Source: Nitrospira sp. (GTDB lineage: Bacteria; Nitrospirota; Nitrospiria; Nitrospirales; Nitrospiraceae). Taken from it: a DNA stretch of 46,257 bases. This document shows, one piece after another, positions 26,401 through 34,979 of the stretch. Made by a program: the position numbers and the translations under genes. Within the stretch, counting starts at the first letter, position 1. Each line of letters opens with the position of its first letter. The notes beneath the pieces are model-generated. The model made no database searches. It saw only the letters and a program-made list of their open reading frames with translations, and was not told the origin of the DNA. Where the stretch lies: contig JARFPM010000013.1 of the NCBI GenBank assembly GCA_030444405.1, positions 1 through 46,257 of the forward strand, read 5' to 3'.

Positions 26401-26813
26401 ACAACTGGTTTTGCAGTCGATGGGTCTCTCAAGCTCTCCAAAGACGCGAGACAACGGGTCACGAGGCCTTCATCCTCGCTGCCGCCCTGGCCAATTGATC
26501 GAATCAAGGATCCAAGGCCTTGTAGGACCTCTCGCATCACCCCTACAATGCGAGACCAGTCAGGAATGAGCGAGTTATCCGTGCCCTCGAAGATCGTTTC
26601 GAGTCGTTCCGCTAATCGTGCAACCCCGCCGTATCCATAGAGGGCAGCTGCGCCACGAATGCGGTGAGCGATGATGTACTGATCGTGGAGCGCTTCAGGT
26701 GTGGGGATCGGGTCGCCGTCGGAATGCAGAGCTTCTGATAATACTCTGATGCCGTCCGAGGCTTCTAAGACAAAAACACTGATCAAATCAGGCTGATTGG
26801 ATTGCAAACCCAT
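23487..26813 (-). CDS. Hybrid CheA histidine kinase with three HPt domains and a C-terminal receiver (ChpA/PilL-like)
   Basis: Central kinase of the chemosensory operon, 1108 residues. Three HPt domains with phosphoacceptor histidines at H50 (AHRIRGAAALYG), H191 (THTLKGSAYTVG) and H360 (AHTLKGSAYTIG); a dimerisation region (about 480-640); an ATPase domain with N-box HLVRNAVYHGIE, G1 EDDGAGLD and G2 GRGVGLDVVK; a CheW-like regulatory domain (about 800-930); and a receiver with phosphoacceptor D1033 (LTDLEMPKLNGF). This layout matches ChpA of the Pseudomonas twitching-motility system, which has more HPt domains. The first HPt is less conserved than the other two. It lies between the MCP (48-bp gap) and two CheW genes. 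Confidence 0.93.
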   Translation of the reverse strand: MGLQSNQPDLISVFVLEASDGIRVLSEALHSDGDPIPTPEALHDQYIIAHRIRGAAALYGYGGVARLAERLETIFEGTDNSLIPDWSRIVGVMREVLQGLGSLIRSIGQGGSEDEGLVTRCLASLESLRDPSTAKPVVSEAYVRPVLDPEILSYFIPEAEEYLCTIDELIRSLREKQDNEDATYRLFRATHTLKGSAYTVGFQVIGDIARPMEDSMIAVREKRLQLNHAFLEMQAKAAAMIRLILQHDPASVEELQRDVPLLVHQFTRMCEEAPDPSQAATPSVDVGTSIAVQKETLVEIQIPPEGLSDEYLVPELDPEDMSYFVPEAEEYLESLEANLLRLDKDPQNKELINQLFRTAHTLKGSAYTIGFQSIGDLVHHVEDFMGAVRDGRLQVLPGHTDWILRSIDVVRVLIRRDLSKVEATRQRYNAARSELKRLEQGGAVETTAAHQPDHVSRSLPKPQGEREESQGQEKSSEGRSAEEREAIRVSYARLERLMNLVGELVIGRGRLEQRLRVLEQLSQQVLAFKSRLVDSVQSFADKHTFTHQEAPSNATVPAPQGLPIFGDFGSLELDKYDDFNVLARRLGEVTADISESMSQLDGSIRRAHDDMSQLQQLTLFMRDEIARARMVPIGTPFTRFHRAVREMARASNKEVSLVTSGERTEVDTGVVERLVDPLVHLVRNAVYHGIEPAAHRVAKGKPAIGTVYLHAAHRGNSVIIEVEDDGAGLDLDKIRTKASKIGLAQSQQLQTMSDADLLQLIFLPGFSTADKVGDQAGRGVGLDVVKRVIEGMNGHIDVESEQGVGTKFTLNLPLTLLIATALLVRSGTERYAIPLPNIQEVTIPTASSLREEDRRTFLQVGEQNIEVQSLYHMLRRESGSIDWTMPVVIVRAAGGPMGLAVDELLGRQEIVIKSLGPLKPLEHSFFGGATIDPEGRVILVIDPGRLISREAKEAAARVVFSKAVLLPEESVPKEAVANELMGSRLLLVDDSLSIRKFVGRMLESAGYQVDTAVDGEDGLRKASANSYRMILTDLEMPKLNGFEVIQALRSRPETKQTPVVVMTTRAGDKHRQIALNIGANSYIAKPVEERTLLQEIERWIGRAPALRM

Positions 26814-26861
26814 CCGCTTGCCTTTAGGCCGGGAAAGACTTGCCCGGTAGAGCTTGAATCA

Positions 26862-28751
26862 TCAGGCCAGCTTGAATTGCGACACAGACGCCGTCAAACC
26901 TTCAGCCAGTTTCACCATGTCTTCGACCGTCGCACGTGCTGAATCGGTGGCTTTCTGAGTTGCCATTGCACCTCCCGTAAAGTCTTTGATCGAGCGTCCG
27001 ACGTGATCGGTTGAAACCGTTTGGTCAGCGGCCGCCGCTGCAATGCTTTGGGCAAGCTCAGCAGACCGTTGAGCAATCGTTGAAATCTCCTTAAATACGT
27101 CACCCGTACGCAACGCCGAAGCCGATCCCGCTTCGACTGCCTGCGTCTCATGTTCCATCGCAACCACGGCATGTTGCGTTTCGCCCTGGATGACTTTCAC
27201 CAGATCCGCAATCTCGCGTGTCGCTTGGGTCGAACTCTCCGCGAGCTTCCGCACCTGGTCGGCGACAACGGCGAAGCGAGCCCCGGCCTCGCCTGCGCCG
27301 GCAGCTTCGATAGCGGCGTTTAAAGCCAACAAGTTCGTCTGATTCGCAATGTCTCGAATGGTCGACACGATTTGCGAAATTTCCAGTGAGCGATCACCGA
27401 GCGCTTTGACCTGCTTGGACATCCGTTGAACGGCTGATCGGATACGCTGCATATCCTGAACGGTTTCCTGCACCGCCACTCGGCCGTCTTCAGTCGCTTT
27501 CAACACTTGCCGAGCTGATTCGGATGAAGCTTCGGCTGTATCCGACACTTGCCGCATGGAGGCGGCCAGCTGTTCGACCGCGCCGAGCGTCCTCATCGAC
27601 TCATCCGCTTGATGCTTAGCTGTTCCAGCCATCTGTCCAGCGTTATCGCGCAGTGCACCGGCAGATCTATTGACTCGTTCGGCCGATTCTCGGACCTGTT
27701 TCATTAATTGCGCGAACCGCTGGATCATGAGGTTGAAGCCATCGGCCAAGTTACCGAACATGTCGGCCGTCACTTCGCCTCGCTTGGTCAGGTCTCCCTT
27801 CCCAACATCGGATACGAGCACCAGAAATTGCACCAGGCGTTTCTGCATGGTATCCCGTTCTTCTTCGGTGGAGACCAGGCGCGTAATGCGGTCGAGCATG
27901 GAGTTGAAAGCCTTGGCCATGTGCCCGACCTCGTCGTCGCTGTCCAGCCGAGCTCGTGCCTGCAGATTCCCAGCAGCGGCCTGTTGGGCAACGTCGGCGA
28001 CATGCACGATATTGCGGGCGATGTTGCGGGCGAGAAAATAGCTGATCGCACCGGCCAACATCAGGGCCAGCACCGCGCCCATCAATACGATATTCGTCCG
28101 ATACGACGCTTCAGCTTGTCCGTTGTCGTTCTGCTCCTTGGCAACCTCACGGATGGTCGTCATAAGCTCGCGCACTCGCAACGTCGCCGAACCATATTTG
28201 CTCGCCGCTTCGACAGACAATGCGAATTGCCCACGATCCCGCATCGCCTGTTTCTGGTCATCTGACAACGAGGATCCGAAGCTGTCCGCGAACGCTCCTA
28301 CCGCACCCTCCGTGGCTGTAAAGTAATCGCGCAACGCTTTGCGAAGGTCTTCCAGGTCTTTACTCTCATTTCTTCCGGTCGAGGATTCATGTAATTGGGA
28401 TGCCTGGTAGGCATCGAGTGGCGCAAGAGTTTGTCGCTTTAATTCTGCGAGCGGAACCAATGCTTCTTCAAAGTCACTCTTCCGGGTCTGTCGTCCAAGA
28501 TTCAGCAGTGCGCTATGATAGAGGCCCAGGTTGGTACTACTGATCCCGACGTTTGAAAGGGCCAGAGTCGACCCGTTGTAAATCGACTGCAACTCGCCTT
28601 TCAGCTTATGGAGCCCGATCAGACCTATCAAACCAACGGTGATCATGATGGCGCTCACGGCGGAAAACCCAATAATCAGCTTGGGCAGAGTCTTGAGGTT
28701 TTGAAACCATGATTGCATTGGCCTTGCCACCGGCTTGCTATACCTCGCCAT
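26862..28751 (-). CDS. Methyl-accepting chemotaxis protein, PilJ-like
   Basis: Transmembrane receptor, 629 residues from the ATG at 28751, preceded by GGAGGAGGAA (an ATG at 28769 overlaps that ribosome binding site and is rejected). TM1 is at about 24-47, a helical periplasmic sensor at 48-219, TM2 at 220-241, HAMP at 242-295, and a second HAMP-like segment at about 305-355 ([20 protein letters not shown], as in PilJ). The signalling domain has the tip [17 protein letters not shown] followed by [16 protein letters not shown]. The usual EAARAGE and RGFAVVA are altered at two positions, and no CheR-tethering pentapeptide ends the protein. It lies between a CheW gene and the kinase. Confidence 0.92.
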   Translation of the reverse strand: MARYSKPVARPMQSWFQNLKTLPKLIIGFSAVSAIMITVGLIGLIGLHKLKGELQSIYNGSTLALSNVGISSTNLGLYHSALLNLGRQTRKSDFEEALVPLAELKRQTLAPLDAYQASQLHESSTGRNESKDLEDLRKALRDYFTATEGAVGAFADSFGSSLSDDQKQAMRDRGQFALSVEAASKYGSATLRVRELMTTIREVAKEQNDNGQAEASYRTNIVLMGAVLALMLAGAISYFLARNIARNIVHVADVAQQAAAGNLQARARLDSDDEVGHMAKAFNSMLDRITRLVSTEEERDTMQKRLVQFLVLVSDVGKGDLTKRGEVTADMFGNLADGFNLMIQRFAQLMKQVRESAERVNRSAGALRDNAGQMAGTAKHQADESMRTLGAVEQLAASMRQVSDTAEASSESARQVLKATEDGRVAVQETVQDMQRIRSAVQRMSKQVKALGDRSLEISQIVSTIRDIANQTNLLALNAAIEAAGAGEAGARFAVVADQVRKLAESSTQATREIADLVKVIQGETQHAVVAMEHETQAVEAGSASALRTGDVFKEISTIAQRSAELAQSIAAAAADQTVSTDHVGRSIKDFTGGAMATQKATDSARATVEDMVKLAEGLTASVSQFKLA

Positions 28752-28811
28752 GACGTTCCTCCTCCTCACCGCTCACGACCACGCCCTGTTCTATACAAGC
28801 CACTGTTTCTT

Positions 28812-29333
28812 TCACCGATTCGTTTGAGGACTCATATCAGTGCTCGATTCCTCAACAGACGCTAATAACTTCGAAAGTTCCAACATGGCGCTTACGCGAT
28901 TCTCGACTCGTACGAGTCCTGACAAGAAGGGGTGTTTGTCGGTTGCACTCGGCACCGAGGAGTTCAGCAGGTCGTCAGGAGAGATGGTCCGGATCTCCGG
29001 GACATCGTCGATGAGTAGACCAACCTGATGAGGACCATGCCGTACGACAATCGCATATCTCGAAACAGTTGAGGGAGACACTCCCAAAGACAGCCTCAAG
29101 TCCGCCAGCGGGACAATAGTTCCACGGAGATTGGCCACGCCCACCAGTGATGCCGGCATTCCAGGCACCGGTGTGATCGACTCAAGCTCGAAGACTTCAC
29201 GGACTTGGCGAAGATCGACGGCGAACAACTCCCCTCCCAGAGTGAACAGGCAAACCCTCCACAAACCTGTGGATTGTGTTTGCTCGGGTTCTGAGTCGGA
29301 GCTGAGCTGAGGTAACTCACATGGTAGTTCCAT
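28812..29333 (-). CDS. CheW-family coupling protein (PilI-like)
   Basis: 173 residues with a canonical CheW domain: FTLGGELFAVDLRQVREVFE, PVPGMPASLVGVANLRGTIV and PLADLRLSLG. This is the most conserved of the three CheW proteins in the operon. It is second in order, directly before the MCP, as PilI precedes PilJ in Pil-Chp systems. It should couple the MCP to the hybrid CheA. Confidence 0.9.
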   Translation of the reverse strand: MELPCELPQLSSDSEPEQTQSTGLWRVCLFTLGGELFAVDLRQVREVFELESITPVPGMPASLVGVANLRGTIVPLADLRLSLGVSPSTVSRYAIVVRHGPHQVGLLIDDVPEIRTISPDDLLNSSVPSATDKHPFLSGLVRVENRVSAMLELSKLLASVEESSTDMSPQTNR

Positions 29334-29359
29334 CGTCTTTCAACCCATGCATCATTGAG

Positions 29360-29725
29360 TCACTCAGCTAACGCAAGCTTGATTGCCTGTAACAGCTCTT
29401 CAGATTTGAACGGCTTGACCACATGTCCGTTCGCTCCCTGTTGTTGTCCCCAAAACTTGTCGCTTTCCAGGCCTTTTGATGTGCAGAGTACGATCGGAAT
29501 ACTCTTAAATCGGGCATCGTTCTTCAAATCCCGACAAGCCTGAAACCCATTGCGGCCAGGCATCACCACATCCATGACAATCAGATCGGGCTGCTCCGTA
29601 ACGATCTTGTCTTCGAGATTGTCGGTGCTTGAGAATGACACGACCGTATGGTGAGCGGCTTTCAGGTACAACTCAATGAGTTGTATCTCGGCCTGTGAAT
29701 CATCGATCACCACAATCTTGCTCAT
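29360..29725 (-). CDS. Stand-alone receiver protein (PilG/PilH-like)
   Basis: Single CheY-like receiver of 121 residues: D8/D9 acidic pair, phosphoacceptor D52 (VMDVVMPGRNG), T82 and K104 (HVVKPF). Length and position at the head of the operon match PilG or PilH, which control pilus extension and retraction motors in Pseudomonas. A good AGGGAGAGGAAAG lies before the ATG. The gene begins 28 bp after the end of the decayed haem-protein gene, so it probably depended on that gene's promoter. Confidence 0.9.
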   Translation of the reverse strand: MSKIVVIDDSQAEIQLIELYLKAAHHTVVSFSSTDNLEDKIVTEQPDLIVMDVVMPGRNGFQACRDLKNDARFKSIPIVLCTSKGLESDKFWGQQQGANGHVVKPFKSEELLQAIKLALAE

Positions 29726-29752
29726 GAGACTCTTTCCTCTCCCTAGGACTGA

Positions 29753-30497
29753 TCATTGAAACGCCCAACGCAACGGCATGACTACACTGATGGCGCCAGC
29801 CAGCTCTCCCTCGTTCACACTTCTTTCTTCGTACCGGTCATATCCTGCTCTCCCTTGGGACCACCATGGCACATCAGTCAGCTGGCTCCCGCATATTCAG
29901 GATCCATGACGCGCATGACTGGCTTGCCGCTAAGCGTCGTCACCTTTGCATATTGTTGCCCCTTCGGATGGCGTGGATCGGCAAACATACGAAGGACTTC
30001 GGCTTCAAAGTCATCTGGCTAATTACCAGGGAAGCGATAGTCTGTACCCGTCAGCTTGACCCTAATACCGGTCTTCGCAAAAACTTTTGCCCGACCTTCC
30101 GAGCGAACGCCGACGGAACAAACCCTTTGAAGGCGATGCCCTGCTTGTTGATAATAGATTGTGCCTCGAGCACGACCTCGAGTTCGGACTCCAGCATGGC
30201 CAAGAGAATCTCGCTCTGCGGAATGCCGCTCGAATGGGACAAGTCGACTCGAGTCTTCGCTTTGAACTTGTCAATGACCTGGCTTACTACGAACTTATCG
30301 GTGAAGCCTTTGTCAGCTTTAGATGCGTCATTGACGAGCGGCGGGTGTTCGGACACCACCGCTTGTCCGGCCCGCACCAACTCGATGAGCAGTTCCGCGA
30401 TCTCTCCCTCATCTCCTGCCTCTGCATGGGCAAAGCCCTCCCCCATCACCACACAGAGCCCGACTCCCGCAATCAATGCCGACACCCGCGCCCTCAT
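29753..30497 (-). pseudogene. Decayed Tll0287-like (DUF3365) c-type haem protein gene
   Basis: Reading the minus strand gives a signal peptide (SALIAGVGLCVVMGEGFAHA), then DUF3365-like sequence (VNDASKADKGFTDKFVV, LESELEVVLEAQSIINKQGI). The frame is lost at the A-run 30079-30083 (a 1-nt change). In the shifted frame come KTGIRVKLTGTDYRFPGN, a TAG at 30019-30021, then DDFEAEVLRMFADPRHPKGQ and MRVMDPEYAGAS. A TGA at 29878-29880 replaces the first Cys of the haem motif (xLMCHGG). Another frameshift near 29811-29825 precedes GELAGAISVVMPLRWAFQ and the stop. Two nonsense codons and two frameshifts make this a clear pseudogene. The ancestral protein was probably a periplasmic haem sensor or redox protein. 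Confidence 0.85.
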
Positions 30498-30539
30498 CTC
30501 CCACCCTCGTGACATAGTCGATTCGTGCTGTTCCCATGC

Positions 30540-30567
30540 AGTGTATCGACTTGTTGACGGTTGGCAA
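30540..30567 (-). promoter_or_regulatory. Candidate promoter upstream of the haem-protein pseudogene and chemosensory operon
   Basis: On the minus strand, TTGCCA (30567-30562), 16 bp, then TACACT (30545-30540), matching 5 and 4 of 6 consensus bases. It lies about 45 bp before the pseudogene ATG at 30497. It may still drive the receiver gene, which has no clear promoter of its own in the 27-bp gap. Confidence 0.4.
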
Positions 30568-30668
30568 GAAAACGGTGATTATCGGCATTTTCTTTGGTTG
30601 TAGGGGGTGTCGATGTAATGCGGGAGTTAGTATTGAGAAGGATCTTGACGAATGTCGGACAGGCTACT

Positions 30669-32198
30669 TCATTTGAGGAGCCCAGACAGATCGACATTAC
30701 TGGATAGATGATCAGCCCACCGATCGAGTTCGCTCTGCAATCGAGAGGTAACTGACTTCGAGGCATGAATATCAAGGGGTGGAAGTCCTTTCCTCATACG
30801 AGCGCGATTGAGCCAGGCACGACGAAAGCCAGGCTCATCAAACACTCCATGGATGTACGTACCCCACACAAGGCCGTCTTTTCGAATGGCTCCATCGAAC
30901 TCTTCTTCGCTCCTAGCGATCGACAGGCGAATTTCCTCACCCGGGACGGAACGGCGGCGAACCCTAAAACAGGGAAATTCGTTCACTCGTAGCGTGACGC
31001 CTATACGGATCTGATACCCACGGACCAAGCTCTGGCCAGCCGGGAAGAAGTCCGTTGGGTGGGCTTCCACCTGTGTAGTGCATTTCGTTTGTTTGAGCTC
31101 GGTCTCCGTACTCAAGTAGCCCAGTCCGCCGCTCATCCCACCCTGTTCGACCCCGCAAGGGTCCGAGATCGTTCGGCCAAGCATTTGATAGCCACCACAG
31201 ATACCGATTAGCTCTCGGCGACCATCTATATGATCGTCGAACACAGGTAGATATCCCCGTCCCTTCAAGTAGGATAGATCGGCCAGAGTGTTCTTACTTC
31301 CAGGAACTATCACAATGTCCGCGCCGACAAGGGCCGCCGGTTCAGCCACATATTTCAATGCCACATCCTGTTCAGCCGCCAAGACGTTGAAATCGGTAAA
31401 ATTGCTCATATGCGGCAGTAAAACAACGGCAATGTTGATTTGATCGGATGAAAAAGTCGTCTGTCGGTACCTGGCCAGATCCAGACTATCTTCTTGGTCC
31501 AGCATCAGATCACGAAGAAAGGGCACCACGCCCAACACAGGAATCCCACTCCGAGATTCCAGGAACTGCACCCCATCGGCGAACAACTTCGCATTGCCTC
31601 TAAACCTATTGATGATGACGCCGCATACCCTGGTACGTTCGTCCGGCTCCAGCAAATCCAATGTTCCAAGCACTTGGGCAAAAACCCCACCTCGATCGAT
31701 ATCAGCCACCAAGAAAACCTTGGCATCAGCTAACTTAACGATGGGCCAATTGACCAAATCTCTCTGCCGGAGATTCATCTCAGCTGCACTGCCGGCCCCT
31801 TCAATAACCAGCACATCGTACCGACTCGCCAAACGCGCATAGCTTTCTTCTACGACAGCCCTAAGCCGTTGTCGGCCATCGAAATATGTGGAGGCCTCCT
31901 GTTTCGCGAACATCTTGCCAAGAACTATAACTTGAGAGCAGTTGTCCGACTCGGGCTTGAGCAAGATTGGGTTCATATCAACATGCGGTGGAATCCCACA
32001 GGCTTCCGCCTGCAGGGCTTGGGCCCGCCCGATTTCACGGCCGTCAGGGGTCACGAATGAGTTCAATGACATGTTTTGAGCTTTGAATGGAGCCACACGC
32101 ACTCCGGCACGATGAAGCAGCCGGCAGATCCCGGCTGTGATCAAACTTTTGCCTACGTCCGATCCGGTTCCAAGAACAGCAAGTGCCCGTGTCGTCAT
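30669..32198 (-). CDS. cobQ: Cobyric acid synthase (CobQ/CbiP)
   Basis: Glutamine-dependent amidation of adenosylcobyrinate diamide side chains b, d, e and g to give adenosylcobyric acid. 509 residues from the ATG at 32198, where the family start TTRALAVLGTGSDVGKS begins. That ATG overlaps the cbiZ stop (ATGA). The N-terminal synthetase domain has the P-loop-like GTGSDVGKS. The C-terminal glutaminase domain has Cys in GICGGYQMLG and His in TYIHGVFDEPG. It is the last gene of the cobalamin operon; no corrin-ring genes are in the window. Confidence 0.93.
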   Translation of the reverse strand: MTTRALAVLGTGSDVGKSLITAGICRLLHRAGVRVAPFKAQNMSLNSFVTPDGREIGRAQALQAEACGIPPHVDMNPILLKPESDNCSQVIVLGKMFAKQEASTYFDGRQRLRAVVEESYARLASRYDVLVIEGAGSAAEMNLRQRDLVNWPIVKLADAKVFLVADIDRGGVFAQVLGTLDLLEPDERTRVCGVIINRFRGNAKLFADGVQFLESRSGIPVLGVVPFLRDLMLDQEDSLDLARYRQTTFSSDQINIAVVLLPHMSNFTDFNVLAAEQDVALKYVAEPAALVGADIVIVPGSKNTLADLSYLKGRGYLPVFDDHIDGRRELIGICGGYQMLGRTISDPCGVEQGGMSGGLGYLSTETELKQTKCTTQVEAHPTDFFPAGQSLVRGYQIRIGVTLRVNEFPCFRVRRRSVPGEEIRLSIARSEEEFDGAIRKDGLVWGTYIHGVFDEPGFRRAWLNRARMRKGLPPLDIHASKSVTSRLQSELDRWADHLSSNVDLSGLLK

Positions 32199-32923
32199 TG
32201 ATGTGACTCCCGCCAAGCCTTTGCCTTCGCTAAACCCCGAGTGACACATTCGGCAACGACTCGTCCGACCAGCGCCCCCATAATGGTGTGCGTCCCCCCA
32301 TAGAGGTGCGATGGACCCTGTCCGCGCAGCCGGCAAGCAATTACGACTGCGTCCGTGCCGGTTCCAGTGGCGAGGATCCCGCTATGGCAACTAGGCACTG
32401 CATGGTCGCGCAATACTCCAGTCTTGGCTTCGGTGGCAACTTGCACGACACCGACCATCGCGGCGTGAGAGAGACTGCCGTTCGTGATGAGAATGAGATT
32501 GATCGTACCGGGCTTGCCCCGTCTGTCGCGATGAGAACGTTGCGGTGGCCATTCTCCGGCTTGGACCGCGTTCGTTACGCCGACCGTCGCAAAACATTCC
32601 ACCCAGAGCCCGTCCGATGCGGCTCGTGCCGTAACCAGCTGTGTCATCGGTACCGCCGTCATGAGTCCAACACAGCGTACGCGGATTCCGAGTCGGGAGG
32701 CCACCTTTCGTAACAAGCAGGAGGGCTCAGTGAAGGTCTTAGACTGATCCTCGGACGCGGAAGGATTTGCCTCAACCTGATGATTGAGTACGCAGGAAAC
32801 CACCGTGAGCCCTCCCCCTTGTGGCGCGGATGAGAGCACACGTTTCCGACCTTCAAGATTGATAACCAGTGTCTGCCCCATCACTCGGTAGCGGGTGCGG
32901 ACTCGTGTGGAAGTATTCTTCAT
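32195..32923 (-). CDS. cbiZ: Adenosylcobinamide amidohydrolase CbiZ
   Basis: Cleaves the aminopropanol arm of adenosylcobinamide (and in some species pseudocobalamin) to adenosylcobyric acid, so that a new nucleotide loop can be built. 242 residues. Family segments seen are LMTAVPMTQLV, FATVGVTNAVQAGE, GTINLILITNGSLSHAAMVG, VQVATEAKTGVLRDH and ATGTGTDAVV. It is translationally coupled on both sides: the ATG overlaps the cobD stop and its stop overlaps cobQ. Its presence shows that the operon does corrinoid salvage and remodelling. Confidence 0.9.
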   Translation of the reverse strand: MKNTSTRVRTRYRVMGQTLVINLEGRKRVLSSAPQGGGLTVVSCVLNHQVEANPSASEDQSKTFTEPSCLLRKVASRLGIRVRCVGLMTAVPMTQLVTARAASDGLWVECFATVGVTNAVQAGEWPPQRSHRDRRGKPGTINLILITNGSLSHAAMVGVVQVATEAKTGVLRDHAVPSCHSGILATGTGTDAVVIACRLRGQGPSHLYGGTHTIMGALVGRVVAECVTRGLAKAKAWRESHQ

Positions 32924-34035
32924 CGCGAGACGCCCTGGAGGAGCAGTCGGGATATGGTCCGGATAAGCCGATCATTTTCTTGAACGGTTCGCACTGCGAC
33001 TCGGATGGAACGCGAGTTCGTGCCGGGTACGGACGAACAGTCACGAATCAGTAGGCCCCTGCTTCGCAATTGCTCCGTGATGTCACCCGCATGCCGGCCA
33101 CGAGGCAATTCGACAAGAAAGTAATTCGCGTATGTCGGCATCACGACACAGCCGGGTAACGCAGTCAGCAACCTTCTCATCCGTTCACGCTCACGTGCCA
33201 TGAATTGCAGACTCTTTCGTGCATGCGCCGCATCGTTCAGGGCAGCGAGTGCAGCGACCTGTCCCATCACGCTGATCGACCAAGGAGGCAGCTGCCGTCG
33301 CAATCGCCTGATGACCGTAGGGGTCGCCACCGCATATCCCACCCGCAATCCCGGCAAGGCGTAGAATTTGGTCATGCTGCGTAAGACAACCACACCAGGC
33401 CAGGATGCCGCATGCGGCAGGACAGATCGGTCTGGACAATAGTCGGCAAACGCTTCGTCGATTACAAGCCAGAGACCGCGCCGTCTGGCGGCCGTCGCTA
33501 ACCGCGCGACATCATCGGCTGAGCAGGCTTGCCCTGTCGGACTGTTGGGATGACAGAGTATGACCCCATCGATGGGGCGGCCATCGCTCCGTCCTGTTTC
33601 CATCACCCGGCAGAGATGGGCAATCGGGATAGCGTACTGGTTGCTCCGGTCTGCATACAGCGCCGTGGCCTGTCCTCCGGCTCGCACCATTGCGGCAGTA
33701 TATTCTGAAAAGGTGGGCTGAACGACAAGGAGCCGATGAATCCCCAATGCACGAGGAAGCACGTCAATCAGTTCTGTGGAACCGTTGCCGACTACGATCT
33801 GTTCCGAATGAATACGCCAGAACGTGGCCAACCCCTGCCGCAGATCCCAACAGTTGGAATCGGGATAGTGGCTCAAGAGATGCCTGGACGCTGTGATGGC
33901 CTTCCAGACGCGGGAAGAAGGCCCCAGCGGGTTGATGCTGGCGCTGAAATCAAGAATCTCGGTGGGATCACGGTTCAGTTCTCGTGCCGCGGCGTAGATA
34001 TCCCCACCATGCGCCCTTACGTTCAGACGAGCCAT
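32920..34035 (-). CDS. cobD: Threonine-phosphate decarboxylase CobD
   Basis: PLP enzyme of the HisC-like aminotransferase fold that makes (R)-1-amino-2-propanol O-2-phosphate from threonine phosphate, the linker of the nucleotide loop. 371 residues: the N-terminal HGGDIYAAARELN and DFSASINPLGP typical of CobD, HPNSPTG, VIDEAFADYCPD and the PLP lysine region SMTKFYALPGLRVGY. The start overlaps the end of cbiB by 13 bp. Distinguished from HisC by the N-terminal motif and by the operon. Confidence 0.92.
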   Translation of the reverse strand: MARLNVRAHGGDIYAAARELNRDPTEILDFSASINPLGPSSRVWKAITASRHLLSHYPDSNCWDLRQGLATFWRIHSEQIVVGNGSTELIDVLPRALGIHRLLVVQPTFSEYTAAMVRAGGQATALYADRSNQYAIPIAHLCRVMETGRSDGRPIDGVILCHPNSPTGQACSADDVARLATAARRRGLWLVIDEAFADYCPDRSVLPHAASWPGVVVLRSMTKFYALPGLRVGYAVATPTVIRRLRRQLPPWSISVMGQVAALAALNDAAHARKSLQFMARERERMRRLLTALPGCVVMPTYANYFLVELPRGRHAGDITEQLRSRGLLIRDCSSVPGTNSRSIRVAVRTVQENDRLIRTISRLLLQGVSR

Positions 34036-34979
34036 CTGATCCCCGCCGCCAGAAACACCCCCAGCACCGAAGCCGCCACCATGATCTTTGCTGCCACCAT
34101 GATGTCACGAGGTTCGGCACCCCGTCCTTCTTGGCCGAGAACAGGACGGTCTTCTGCGATGCCGTCATAGAGGTTGGTGCCTCCCAATTTCACTCCTAAG
34201 ATCCCAGCCATGGCCGCCTCGGGGCTACCGCTATTGGGACTAGGATGTTTGCTCCTGTCGCGACGAAACACCCGCCATCCGTTGCGAACCCGTTCCAGTT
34301 GTCCCGTGGTCAATCCAGCACCAAAGATGAGCAAGACTGCCGCTATACGAGCCGGAATCCAGTTGATCAGATCGTCGAGCCGAGCCGATGCCCATCCAAA
34401 ATCTGCATATCGGTCGTCTTGGTGACCAACCATCGAATCCAGTGTGTTGACGGCCTTATAGGCCAAGGCCAATGGGGCGCCGCCAACTGCCAGAAAAAAC
34501 AGCGGGGCGATCACACCGTCCGCCGCACTTTCCGCGACCGTTTCCACCGTCGCGCGAGCCACCTCGGATTCGGAAAGCTCCGCCGTATCCCGTCCTACGA
34601 TCATGGCCACAGCTCCGCGTGCAGCAGGGAGATCGCCGGCTTGGAGCGGATCATCCACCGCACGGACATGATCCCACAGGTCCCGTGCTGCAAGAGTCGT
34701 CGAAGCCAATGCGATCGACAGGGCCGACCCCAGCCACCCCGCAAAACGTTCGGCCTCTTCAATGAGAACGGCGCTGATACAATACATAACAATCGGCAAT
34801 CCTCCGGCCAGACAGATCCCAGCGAAGCGAAGGCCTGTACCACTCCGACAGATCATTCGTACTCGGTGATCGAGCCACGCAATGCACTGCCCCATCACAC
34901 GGACAGGATGCGGCAGCCAGCGGGGATCGCCACACATCGCGTCGAGCGAAGAAGCTATGAAGAGTTCGCCGCCGGTCAC
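34023..34979 (-). CDS. cbiB: Adenosylcobinamide-phosphate synthase CbiB
   Basis: Inner-membrane enzyme that attaches the aminopropanol (phosphate) linker to adenosylcobyric acid. 318 residues starting GTG at 34979, overlapping the cobS stop (GTGA). Family segments: DAMCGDPRWLPHPVRVMGQ, AVDDPLQAGDLPAARGAVAM, SESEVARATVETVAESAADG and YKAVNTLDSMVGHQDDRYAD. Several hydrophobic helices are present, including one at the C-terminus. Sequence after RRDRSKHPSPNSGSPEAAMA is the conserved C-terminal block. Confidence 0.93.
   Translation of the reverse strand: MTGGELFIASSLDAMCGDPRWLPHPVRVMGQCIAWLDHRVRMICRSGTGLRFAGICLAGGLPIVMYCISAVLIEEAERFAGWLGSALSIALASTTLAARDLWDHVRAVDDPLQAGDLPAARGAVAMIVGRDTAELSESEVARATVETVAESAADGVIAPLFFLAVGGAPLALAYKAVNTLDSMVGHQDDRYADFGWASARLDDLINWIPARIAAVLLIFGAGLTTGQLERVRNGWRVFRRDRSKHPSPNSGSPEAAMAGILGVKLGGTNLYDGIAEDRPVLGQEGRGAEPRDIMVAAKIMVAASVLGVFLAAGIRWLV

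Noticed and set aside
29878-29880. TGA in place of haem-motif Cys as a selenocysteine codon
   Set aside because: The same gene has two frameshifts and another stop, so decay is the simpler explanation; no SECIS-like stem was sought further.
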